From: Gymnopus androsaceus JB14
Lineage: Eukaryota > Basidiomycota > Agaricomycetes > Agaricales > Omphalotaceae
Assembly (NCBI GenBank): GCA_009733575.1
Contig: ML769500.1
Coordinates: 1-64,000, forward strand
Reading direction: 5' to 3'
DNA length: 64,000 nt
The position numbers and the translations under genes are program-made. The notes below the pieces were generated by a model, which was not told the origin of the DNA, made no database searches, and saw only the letters and a list, made by a program, of their open reading frames with translations. The stretch's first letter is position 1, and every line of letters starts with the position of its first letter. This document shows positions 51,104-62,289 of the stretch, piece by piece.

Positions 51104-52594
51104 TCTTCCAGTTGTTGTTCCATCCATCATGGCTCGTCGACATTCGCGACGACTGATTGACATGCAGTAGCGCAGTTCTTGCCAGTGGGCTATGTCGTGT
51201 AATATAAAATCTTCGTTCTCTCCTTCCCGGACCAAGTTCAATACATACGAGTCACCTATCCACTCTTTAATATACTGTAATACATACTTAATATACCCTT
51301 CGTTTTCACAAGCTCATGTACAGACGACATATACTACTCTGTACAACAGTCTTTACTCAGTCCATTATTATTATTATCTAAGTATAGCATATCTAACATT
51401 CTGTACATCCACCCTAGTGCGTGACGGTCGTCTCGAGACTCCAGCGGTGGAGCCGGAGCTGGGTGAGAGTTAGCTGAGGTTCCAGATTTATGTAGCTGTG
51501 GCGCTTTCCGATGAAGCGGTAGAGGGTCAAGGACTATTAGCAGCTTTGATGATGATGATTGCGCGCAAATATGTACCACTTTACTTTATGGGATAGAAAA
51601 TTTGCTCCGTCATTATTTAGGGGATGGATTAAAATGAAAAACATCCCTGAACTAGCAATCATCAAAGAGCACACTAGTTGATTTTTGGAAAGCAAGCTAC
51701 GAATACGGGTCGCAATTTCGAGTGGTGGCACTTGGTCCGAAGGTTGGAAAGAAGTACCTCAGGCTGAGATTTATATGTAATGTCTTGAAGGGCACCAAGA
51801 TCCTGATTCCTCGTCGATAAGGGCTCCGCCGCTTCGGCTCCAACTCAGAAGATTTCTTTGCGCTGAAGTGTCGAAGAGAGTGGAGGTAGCGAGCGATCGC
51901 GAATTAACAGGACCCGGAATCTCCAACAAGATTTTTCCGAAATAACGTACTTTATCAGGACACAATTCCGGCAAAAGCACCTTCCGAAGTGCTTTTAAAT
52001 GCACTGAACGCTAGTCAAGCCATATACGAGAGCTCGGGCGATTTAAAATTGAGTATTTCATTGTATTTTTCGCGAATTTTTTTTTTTCGAGTTTACGTGA
52101 CCTTCCCTGTCCGAAATAGTGTATTTTAGGGCCACTCGACAGTCTTGATGGAGATTGTGGGGTTCTGAGTTGACGAAGCTATTGATGAATCAAGAACTGC
52201 AGCGAGGTATGGGTCAACCTTGGGTCAACCAGTGTCAAGTAGCTTTAGGTGGTATAGAACATGCTCAACTCATACTTCGAGCTTCAAACCTGAAGATGGA
52301 CCTTCCTGTTGCGCAGTCCAAGCCGTGACAGCCACGAAAACAATGGTGACGACCAATTGTTTTTGATTCAGCGTTAGTTAGTTGTAGGAGCTCGCATCTT
52401 GAGAGAGAAGATAAACCAGATGTCGATTTAACTTTAAAAATAGGGGAATTATTATCGAATCGACAGTGACGGACTTCCAACAAGAATGTCATCCACCACG
52501 CGAGTCCGTATCGATGACCGTGCCTCTGTAATGACTGACTCTTTTGTCGGATGATATCAGATTGCATTGTACAACAGCCCTCCTTCCACCCAAC
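51104..52594. other. Intergenic
   Basis: AT-rich and without recognisable genes. A run of about twelve T lies near 52080. Short motifs such as TCCGAAATAACG (51935) resemble those in the 47.4-48.3 kb repeats. Confidence 0.4.
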
Positions 52595-53862
52595 ATGCCT
52601 GTTACTTTTTATCCTTCATTCAAGGAGCTGACACCTCATGCGGCAGGCCAGAGCTCAACTGCATCTACACTACTCGACATCCATTTCAATGCAAGCGGAA
52701 GTGGCCCAAAGCTAAGTCAAGAGCTCCTTCATTCATCTCTTGACCATGCCATGTCCAATGGAACCGTCCTTCACCAGATAAAATGGTCTGATTCATACGC
52801 TTCTCAAAGCATACAGTGCTCATCATGCTGTGTCCATACGACCAGACGATGTTTGGATCGCAATCCTCACCCAATTCAGTTTCTTCGTTAACGCCAATGC
52901 GGAGGAGCTGAGAGACAAGTTTGTTGCGCACCAGGGCCAGAAACGTCTCGAGGTTCGAGCAGTGGGCACTCGCTACACTGTCAATTTTTGGTCTATGGCT
53001 TCAATAGATGACAGGGCTGATTCGGAAGAATGTGAAGGATCCTGCTATATGCGATTGGAATTCGTCCCAACTTCACTACCACAACTGATAACGATATCAC
53101 AGTCAGTTCGGTTGTTATGATGGCGACGATGAAGAAATACTTCACCTATGGTTTCGTGCTTACCTGTGGCATCCCTCAGGTTACGCTTGAAGGACACTAG
53201 CGATGATTGGAAGTTGATTCTCGCCAGAATCGAAGAACTAAGATACGGCTCGCAAACTACGGCGTGGCTCAACCTTCTCTGGCCAGTCATTTCTCACTTC
53301 ATTTCCGCTTTTGAAACGCCAGAGCACCCTGACAGTCTGGCCAACTGGAGTACAATCGTATCGGAAGATCACGAAGGAAGTGGTATGGACTACTTGGGTG
53401 GCTGGGTACATTCTGTGTGTTTGACGTTGATGGAAAGTGGCTAAGCCGGTAGCCAGGGGAGGTAAGTGTAATACTTTTTCCAATGCTGGACGTTTATGCT
53501 CCCCATTGTCCAGGAACTGAAAAGCCGCACTCCAAAACCCATTTTCATACATCGCAACCTCGTACTTAACGGCGTGTCATACCACAGAGTCAGCCTCAAG
53601 GTTATTCCCATCAGCCTCGCTGAAATTGTTGTGGAGTTGAAACGATAATGGTACCAAATTTGATACCAAGATGGTCCCAGGACTGGTTGGGTACCAAGTC
53701 AGCAACATCAAGGACATACAAAGGGCGCTATTGAAACCTTTGCCGGGAGACTGGTGGATGTTAAAACGGAGCCAGGAGGATCTTGATAATGAGGCAAAGA
53801 GAGATCGCGAAGAAGAGGAAACAGAGTTGGAAGAAATTATGGCGGAGCTGGATAGCTTTTAA
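52595..53862 (+). CDS. DUF4419-domain protein
   Basis: Starts MPVTFYPSFKELTPHAA. The DUF4419 hallmarks are clear: NGLIHTLLKAYSAHHAVSIRPDDVWIAILTQFSFFVNANAEELRDKFVAHQGQK, VGTRYTVNF, MTGLIRKNVKDPAICDW, TTTTDNDITVSSVVMMATMKKYF, CGIPQVTLEG, DDWKLILARIEEL, HPDSLANWSTIV, SGMDYLGGW. The C-terminal part VSLKVIPISLAEIVVELK, GLVGYQVS and GDWWMLK is followed by an acidic helix ending at 53862. The function of the family is unknown. The frame must be corrected at about 52783, 53060, 53194 and 53643 (extra base each) and near 53415 (opposite sense), and an intron around 53462 is possible. Conservation of the joined reading argues for an active gene damaged by sequence errors, but a recent pseudogene is possible. 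Confidence 0.75.
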
Positions 53863-56277
53863 AGTCAAAAGCCAGTGAATTCGAATCAGTCTTAATGCAA
53901 AGATTTTGATGAAGTCGACGTCCCGAGCAAACACGGATCGAGTGCAATTGCTTGATCACTTTCCTTCCGCAGTCGTTATGAGGGAACGATAGTGCCAATG
54001 CAGTCATGGAAGACCAAGAAATTTTTTGAGCCGTATACCTATTAATTTTGGAATGCCACACAACTCCGAGTTGAGTTGGCCCAAAAGAAATAAGCAAGGT
54101 GAATCCAACCAGAAGCGTATAAATATATACATCATCAGTCGTCCCATAGGTCCTCTCGAGCACAGGTGAGCTTCTGGAGCTCTTGCGTACTTCGGAGAAG
54201 TGACAACGCAAAAGTTAATGTGCATGATGCTCTTTCTCTTTTGCCATCTGGATCCTGAGAAAGTCAAATTGACGCCCAAGTTCTTCCGACGTCGATCTGA
54301 CTCAGTTTTCTATGATAAATCCTGCTCTTCCAAATTGTTGCAGTGGCACCACAGAAGCTATAAGGGAGCCGAGTCCGATGGTGCTCCTCAGCCAGCGAGT
54401 GGTCAGAGGCGAAGCAAAAGGCCAAGGAAGATGTCATTTCGGCAAGAGTTGCTGGAGGGCTTCTGATTCATTTGCTTCATTTGCGGGTCAAACGTACTAT
54501 ACTGGGCGACACTTCTGCTTTTGCAATGACAAAACAAACCGTATCTGTGTCAGCTTCTACGCAGGAAGTGGTACATGGCGTTGGACGACTGTATCGCGAT
54601 CGCCTCATTTACGCCTGTTTGTGGTCGTGAATGCCTCTTTGCCCCCCGCGCGTTCTTCAGTTAGTCGGAAACAAAGCAGCCGAACCTTATTCCGACTGGT
54701 TCTCTCGTCCATTCTTTCGACCCACTAAAAGTCATGATGGCGGATGCAGAAGAAAGGTGTGCTTACAGAACCAAACTGCTTGTCCTCCTCAGACTCACAA
54801 TATCTGAGGCACTAGTGCGAAATGGATACCAGTTTATGATTAGCTGGTATCTTTGACGAGGATTCATTCCGACCGTAATAAAGAGCTTCAGTCTCTTTCG
54901 GTGACGAATGGGTGAAGTTCAAATTTGCTATATCTTGAATCGACAGAATTTCGGTGAAGAGACCGACTACTCTTCTCGTGTGCGTGTGAGGTTATATGTC
55001 TGGTACTTACTTGATATTCTCTTTTCTAGAGATCCCACTCCGGCGGTGTCCTCGTCATCCTCGCCATCCTTGAACTATTTGGCCTTGGGGACCTTCAATT
55101 GTGCAGGAGTTGGAGCCTCTTCATATCTCTTTTGATTAACTAGACCTCTGATTTGATCACACGGACAAGGTGCTTAAGGTCCTCAACACATAATCTGCAA
55201 TTTTAACTGATATTTCTATCGGACAGTACAGTGCAAGTTGCCTCTCGACGTATGTTCCGCTCCTTTAACCGGGAACCGGTGTATACGGTTAACGAGACGC
55301 TCACAAGACCCAGCCTTCCGAATGAATCAGGAAGTGTATTCGGACCTGCTAGACTCATGATTGCCTGCTCTACATGCAGTTTGTGCGCATGTCGAACATA
55401 TGTCGGGTGCTGCTGAATATGAGTTGAATAGGATGTCGAGACAGGTCCTGAACGAGGACAATATACATTTGCTTGATGGGTTGGTGGTTCCTACTGCATC
55501 CGTTTATGCGTTGATCCGCGCAATTTCGGAGAAGAGGGAGTGATTGAACACCGAAAGGAAATGTTAATGGAATAATTTATTTTCATTCAACGCGTACAAA
55601 GGAGAACAGCGCTGAAACTTCCCGTGAGGCGCTTATTTACCTCAGGTACTAGCAGTATCATGCGAAAACCGCCGACAATGTTTTGGACGTATGCCGGCGT
55701 CGCTCTGAGCAATCCTCAGATGAACTGAACTCGAGCTTGCATCACATCGAAAGCATCTTGATGCATAGTTAGAATTTTCTGGCTACTCAAACTGCACTTT
55801 ACCCGTCTCATGATGGGCCACTCAACTTTTTCATCATGAGCTCCACTCGTAAACAAGATTCCTGATCCTTTAATGGCCTTCATTTCTCAGTAATACCACT
55901 GACTGATTGTACAAGTTCTGTGGGTAGATACATCTTAAGCGGGATATGACGACCTTTTCAAAGTATTCTTGCAGTTGCAGATGATTGTCCCACTGCATCC
56001 GCACATTACGAGCAACTATTTCCTTTTTGATTACTATGAGTTCTGGAAGTAGCTCTGCTCCCGCTCACTAATTCTCGGTCTCACGACTGACATGAATGAG
56101 CGATTTCGTAGTTACAAAGAAACTGTGGCATCTTCAGCTCTATCAGTAGCTAGCAGTTTCTTGTGCCGAAATGTACGAGCTTTCGTTGAATTGCTAGTCC
56201 ATGGGAGCAACCGGCGTGTCTTTATAACTTAGGTCCATCGGATCTTCAAAAAAATTCCATTCTCCTTGTCGACCTCC
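53863..56277. other. Mostly empty stretch with a possible gene relic
   Basis: No intact gene. Near 55240-55540 (+) two overlapping frames read FNREPVYTVNETLTRPSLPNESG and LHAVCAHVEHMSGAAEYELNRMSRQVL, which look like the tail of a helical protein split by a frame change. Source family not established. Nothing was seen in 55560-56270. Confidence 0.35.
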
Positions 56278-57910
56278 ATGCCGCCTTCGTTCTTCCCAAA
56301 TCCGATCCCTCCTTTCAACATCAACACTAGCGTCGGAGCGTTTGAGATTGGAACGCTGGTGGCTGCAACTCTTTTTGGCGCGACATGCATTCAAACCTAC
56401 CTTTACTTCGAAAGGTATCCGAAGGATAACAGGCTGATTAAAGCCCTCGTATGTGTTTTCTGGACCTTAGGATATCTATCCACTTACCCACTGCTCTTTT
56501 TCAGGTTACTGCAGTGTGGTGAGCATAAAACGCTACGTTACAAGTGAAATTCTTCCGAGTTCGGCTTAAACTTTCTAGGCTCTTGGAACTCTGTCATACA
56601 ATCGCAATATGCCATGCCGTGTATACCATGACGATTACATGGTACGGAGACTCCGAGTTACTTTCCGTCGCACCCGCCTCTCTGGATGTTTCAATCCTCT
56701 TGAGCGGCTTCATTGGTCCGCTGGAACAGGTCAGATCCCAAGCATCCTGACGGTAACTCTTTTGACGAGGTTACTTCGTCTCTCAGGCCTGGTTCATTCG
56801 CCGCCTATACATCTTCTCTAAAAATATATGGCTAACCGCCCTCTGCTGTATTCTCTCGTTCGCCCGATGCTTGGGAAGCGTCGGCTACGCTGCTGTTGCC
56901 CTCCAGCTTTGGAAAGTTCAACGCGCGACTATCCTTGATTTTGAGCTGCAATACTGGTGGATTTTGACTTGTATAGTGGTTCTTGGGGCAGTCAACGACG
57001 TTCTTCTTGCATGCTCTCTTGCGTGGTATCTGAAAAAGCGAAAGGAACACGTTCTGGCAAGGTACGTAGGCAGAGTATTGTTGTACCACTGAGCAGTCAT
57101 AAACTATGACCGACGTACGTTATTTTACAGAGTAGCAAGGTTGCTTGATCGATTGATTTTCTGGGCTGTAGGTCAGTGACTCTGACTCGAAATTCTACAA
57201 GCACTGATTTCTGTTTTGGATCAGAGACTAGTGCAATAACGAGGTCTGTCATTGGCAGATGTCATGAAAGAAGATCCTTCTACTTAAGTCTGAGGACTCC
57301 CCAACAGCTTCGCTACACTATCGATGATGATTTGCGTAAGTGGTATACAACAATTGCTTTGAACCTATAGCCGTATTTATTTATATACTACTTACTAGTT
57401 TTTCGCAATGCCTACGAATTGTAAGCGAATCATTCATCCGTATTCAAGGTGGCGACATCTATTTACTCAGGCTACTATCTAGTTGTGTACATTGGGATAT
57501 ACTTATGTCTTGCCAAATGTGAGTTAAGACTCTACTAAAATAGGTTTTGATTTTACTAACCTATCCTCTACGGCATTGTTGTAATCAAAGTGTACGCCAA
57601 TGCACTTTTGGCATCGTAGGTCTTCCTAGTAAAGTCGTTTACTGAACATATAAATGCTAAACTCCTCTGCACAGACTCAATGGTCGAGCATACTTGGCCC
57701 ATCAATTCGACCAAGTCATGAGTCTTGAAAATTTAAGCGATGCCAGTTGTAACCTTTCAACGGCAATGCCGTCGGTACCTCGACCAATTGTAAGTATGCT
57801 TTCTTTTTCTCTCGTTATTAATTAATTCCGATCCCTCTCAGAGCTCGTTCGGGTACCGCAGCCAGTTTTCATATAACGTCGAGCAAGGCTACAGAAGGTT
57901 TTCGGTTTGA
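56278..57910 (+). CDS. Seven-helix membrane protein, DUF6534-like (paralog 2)
   Basis: Starts MPPSFFPNPIPPFNINTSVGAFEIGTLVAATLFGATCIQTYLYFERYPKD. LLELCHTIAICHAVYTMTITWYG, ILLSGFIGPLEQ, AWFIRRLYIFSKNIWLTALCCILSFARCLGSVGY, YWWILTCIVVLGAVNDVLLACSLAWYLKKRKE and VARLLDRLIFWAVETSAITS follow. The last part holds MMICFFAMPTN, YLVVYIGIYLCLAKLYANALLASLNGR, a tail QFDQVMSLENLSDAS and, after an intron, SSFGYRSQFSYNVEQGYRRFSV ending at 57910. That last exon is supported by paralog 3, which ends SSLGYR...DRYRRSS. No frame break was found, so it is the best template for the family here. Confidence 0.82.
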
Positions 57911-58377
57911 AGTGACGCGGCGAGGAATATGGCAATTCTTTGCCTCAAGTTCTGAAGGAGACTCACTTCAAGTGAGTGAAACTTATTTAGTTATCCATTT
58001 TACTGTATAATGGATCTTTGACTAGGTACCTAATTGAGATGATCATTGATTCATTCGTAGGTATTGGTGAACAAACGAAGAGTAACCATTGCAGATATGT
58101 ATCCTTTTTTTAGGTCTCATTCTCATCCTCTATGAGGCATTGATACTTATTTGACGAAATTTAACGACACAACTACTTACTTCGCTCATTCCGAATAAAT
58201 ACAGTTCTCCAGTCGTGTTGATGATCGAGTTCGATATATCATTATCGACAGGCACATTTATGTACAATAAAGCTTAGCAATAGCAAAAAAAAGGTCATTC
58301 TGTATGTACAATTAGCAAGAGCACCAAAGCACCAAAGTTGTCGGCCGTTCAGTCGAGACACCATCGTCACACCCTCA
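57911..58377. other. Convergent intergenic region
   Basis: Shared 3' region between paralog 2 (+) and the AT-hook gene (-). Nothing else was recognised. Confidence 0.4.
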
Positions 58378-61300
58378 TCACGTACTAGCATACGCGGCGG
58401 GAGCCTGACTCGGAGTCGAAGTCATTTCACCACTAGCACCGCTACCCCCCAAACCCCAAACCCAACCCCAATTCATCCCCGAACCCTCAAATGGCGTCTT
58501 CTCGAGTGCTGATTCGAAAAAAGTCATCCGCGTTGTTAGCAGCGGGGGTGTCGATGTCTTCGTTCATGTCGACATCCCCATCATCATATGGAATATCAAA
58601 GAGGTCTGCATCAGCATCAGCACCGTAACCACGATTGGTGTAGAGAGATGCTAGGGATGGTCCGGCTAGGAGAGACGATAGGGATGACTCGTTTGGGGTT
58701 GGAGCCAAGGCCGAAGGGGAGGAAGAAAGTAAGGGCAAAGTACTGGCTTCTTGAGATCCAGAAGGCTGAGTGTTCGAACTTGGAGCACCTCCACCACTCG
58801 GAGTCAGACCCTGCTCAGCTTCCGCCTGCTGTTCCATACCCAGCCCCAGTCCCAGTCCACCAACATGACCTTCTTTGACTACGGACCCGGTAGCAGCATC
58901 AGGATCATCGACACCCATGCTCATACCCAACGGCACTCCATTCCCATTCTCGCTTGCCTCCATCTCACCCTCTACCTCAACCTCTACGTGCACAGCAACC
59001 TCGATATCATGGTCAATCCTGGGGTTCATGATATCAACATCCTCGCCATCATCTCCATCGTCATCCCTAAATTCAAACGCATCTTCAGCAGCATCCGCAT
59101 CAGCGTCAACCTGACCCTCAGCTTGAACGATCTTTTCCTCTGCATCTTGAGCCCGTTGTTCATCAAATAAGCTGTTGGCTTTCGACGACAGCGCGCGCGA
59201 CTCGGCATTCCCGTTCATATCGGCATCCGCAGATTCCTTCTCCTGTATCGCTCCCTCAGTCAGAATCACCGTCGTCGTCGTTTTGGTTGAAGTAGCGATT
59301 ACAAAATGGGCATCTGCAGGAGGAGTCTGAGTTGCATCGTCTGGAATGAGCGTATGAGTGGGAGGGATGCCGTTTGAGGCCTCCTCCGCATGTTCTGGTT
59401 CCTGTTCCTGTTCCTCCTCCCTGGCCATCGCAGTCCCCGGATTCTCATCTCTATCCTCGGCGTCATTTGCCAAATCGGCACCAGCGGTACTTTGGGCAGC
59501 AGCGGAAGGAGAGGGGACACCAATAAGCGCAGCAGTAACGGCTGGAGAAGGAGCATCGGCGGAAGCAGAGGTAGAGGGAGGCACAGCGACCACCTTGTTG
59601 GCCCCAGCTCCGCCTTCTCTTTCATCTTCGCCAGCTGATTCTGATCCCGCAGAAGTGGGCGGAACGACGGCGAAACTAGTCGGACTAGTCGGGCTGTTGA
59701 CGGAAGACGAAGGAACTGCTGCTCCCGCTTGTGTTTCGATACTCGTACCATTTCCATTCATCTCGATGTCGATATCAACTTGAGGTGCTGGTTGTTTGTG
59801 TGCGGCGTTGGGTTCAGCGTGGGCAAAAGCAGCTGCAGTCGGAGATTGAGGATGAGATGGCACTAATAAAGTGGAAGCGTAACATAGATTTTTTTAAGCA
59901 TCGTTATTCATTCATGATCATTCCATGCATGAGATTGGGAATCAGAATTGTATAATAAGGTAGGTGATTGAAAAAAGATAATCCGAAGCGAAGCGAGCGA
60001 TGAATGAACGTTACTCACTGCTTTCGGCTGGCATGGCAGGTTGAGCTTCACCCTCACCCTCACTCTCTCCTTCGCCTTGTCCCTCGTCATTATCACCGCC
60101 GAAAAGGTCCATATCGACATCCTCGTCTCCATCAGCGTCCGCATCAACATCGACATTCGCGGTGACATTGTCATTGCTAGTGGGAGCGGGAGTGACACCA
60201 TTAACCTCATCGTTCCCCTGCTGCTTTGGCGCTCGAGGTCGACGACTAGTCAACTCGACTCCAACAAATACAGATTTCTTCCTGGCCATCCCATCGTCAT
60301 CGACGCTACTGGCGCTTGCGTCGTCACCTGCGTCTGCATCGTCATCGTCATCATCATCTACTGATTCCGATTCAAAAGGGGAGGCTTTGCGCTTTCCTCG
60401 TGCGGAGGTTGATCTCGGTTTCGCCTTTGGTTTCGGGCCAGGCTTCGACCTCAGCCCTAGAGTCGATGCTTTGGCTTTCGCATCCGCACCTGTACTCGAG
60501 CGAGGACGACCGGGTCCACGACCAGAGCTCGAGGAGGCCTGCTTCTTCGCGCTATCAATCTTTACTCGTGCACTAGCCCTAGTCCCACTTAATTCTTTCT
60601 GGGCCTGCGAACGGTTACGACCGCCATAAGTTCGCGTAGGACGTGAGGGGACTGAGAGGTAGTTTGTGGCGGTAGTACGGGATCGAGTGGAGAGTGGTGC
60701 TGTCGCTTTCGCTGAGCGAGTGGAAATAGGTTTCGAAACAGATAGAGGTGCACGAGAGGAATTTTGAGTTTGGTTTTGACGTGATGAAACGGGAGCGGAA
60801 ACGGAAGGAGGAGCTCGAGAACGAGTTCGAGATTCTTTTGCTGCTGGACTAAGGTTTTGAGCGCCACGAGAACGAGTGACTCTAGAAGGCTCATCGTCGA
60901 CCTCCTTCTCCTCCTCGTCAGCCATTTTGATTACCTTCCGAGGACGCCCACGGCCTCGGGATATGCTAGCACTAGCACTGGGAATTTCTTCGATGTCGTT
61001 GTCGTCAGGTTCGACAGCAGATGCCTTTTTGGGGGTCTGCCTCGACGACCTGAAGCTGCCCGTGTTGGTCGCGCACTAACGCTTTCTTCAATTTCAACAT
61101 CGACTTTTCGTTTTTGACTGGAACGAGTCGGAGATGAGTTCGGTGCAGAAATAGTTGCTCGGGCAGTCCCTGAGCGTGTCGTCGTTTTAGTATTCGCTTC
61201 TTCTTCTTCTTCTTCTAGGGATTATTAGAAATCATTATCGATTGTTGGAGTGAAACAAAGTTTTCAACCCACCTCCAAAAAGCTCCCCCTTCAAGTAATC

Positions 61301-61408
61301 TATTATATCGCCCTTTCGTGAAAGATTTGGCTGCCCCAAGTCACGCATCATAATACGTAGTGTTTCGGCTTTTACAGGGGCGAAGACGCCATCGAACTTG
61401 GACGCCAT
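58378..61408 (-). CDS. Large acidic AT-hook, SAP-like chromatin-type protein
   Basis: The start at 61408 gives MASKFDGVFAPVKAETLRIMMRDLG...SRKGDIIDYLKGELFG, a helix-turn-helix resembling a SAP-like DNA-binding module. An intron near 61217-61270 leads to a basic region with AT-hook cores (GRRGRPPKK, RGRGRPRKVIK, GRGPGRPRSS, SKPGPKPKAKPR) and Ser/Arg/Lys-rich linkers, then Asp runs. A second intron of about 145 bp (59864-60008) joins PAES to MPSHPQSP and a 450-residue acidic, low-complexity tail. The frame stops at 58487, but ignoring one extra base at 58516 gives ESALEKTPFEGSG...APAAYAST ending at 58378. One missing A near 61036 is also suspected within RGRPPKK. The protein is about 900 residues. 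A nuclear DNA-binding role is inferred from composition only. Confidence 0.7.
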
Positions 61409-62289
61409 GAAGAGCAACCTCAAGCTCAGACTCGGACGAAAGAGCGGGGTTTTTGTTTTGATAGATGAGGTCTAAGAGAAGCCAGATTTTCATCGTGGGC
61501 ATGTATTCAAATTAGATTTTCTCACGATCAGTAAGTGACCCCTAAACGCGACTCAGTCACTCACGCAAATTCTGTACTGAGAGCGAAGCATGTCATGCCT
61601 CAAGACTGGCCAGAGCTAAAATGTCTCGTTGGCTGCCAACAGACTTGAGGCGTGAAAAGGGCGGCGGAGGTTAGGTTTGGGGTACGAATCGACCGAAATA
61701 TCTAATGAAGACGATCGCACCGATTTCGAGGTATGTATTGAGTCTCCCATAGGCAGACTCGATCGAATACAGATGACGATCCGTATGGACTTATTTATAT
61801 ACATCTGCATGGTGTATAACGAGACGCTTACTGCAGAGGAGACTAGTATGTTACTCATAGAAAGATAGCTGTCGATATCGCGCACTGGCAGGATACCAAA
61901 TACTCGTGATATCAATGGTATACTTCAACGATCTTATTGAATGTGCCAGATATATGTACTGAGAAATACGTAGTAGTTATAAGTATACAGCACAACTAAA
62001 ACGACTGAAAAATTGTAAGTGATCAAAGAAAGTATACGCTGGCAATCAATTGTCGTTAAATTTCGTCATGTAATATCGGTATCCCCTAGTTGAGTGAAGC
62101 CCACTAAGAATCGATTCTAGACTCAGGAAATCATTCATCATCTGCAGTGGTTACAGTTTGCTTGTCTACCCGTATCTGTGAATGAATGAATGAATGATAG
62201 TAACCGTTAACCATGTATCACATACCTGAAGAGACTCTTCTTCAACCGCCGGAAACTTGGGGCTCAGCAATGTCACATTTCTCAGCTCT
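61409..62289. other. Intergenic
   Basis: Nothing beyond short open frames. Confidence 0.4.

Noticed and set aside
59358..59783. Plus-strand open frames opposite the acidic protein gene
   Set aside because: Low-complexity antisense shadows of the Asp/Glu/Ser/Ala-rich minus-strand coding region.
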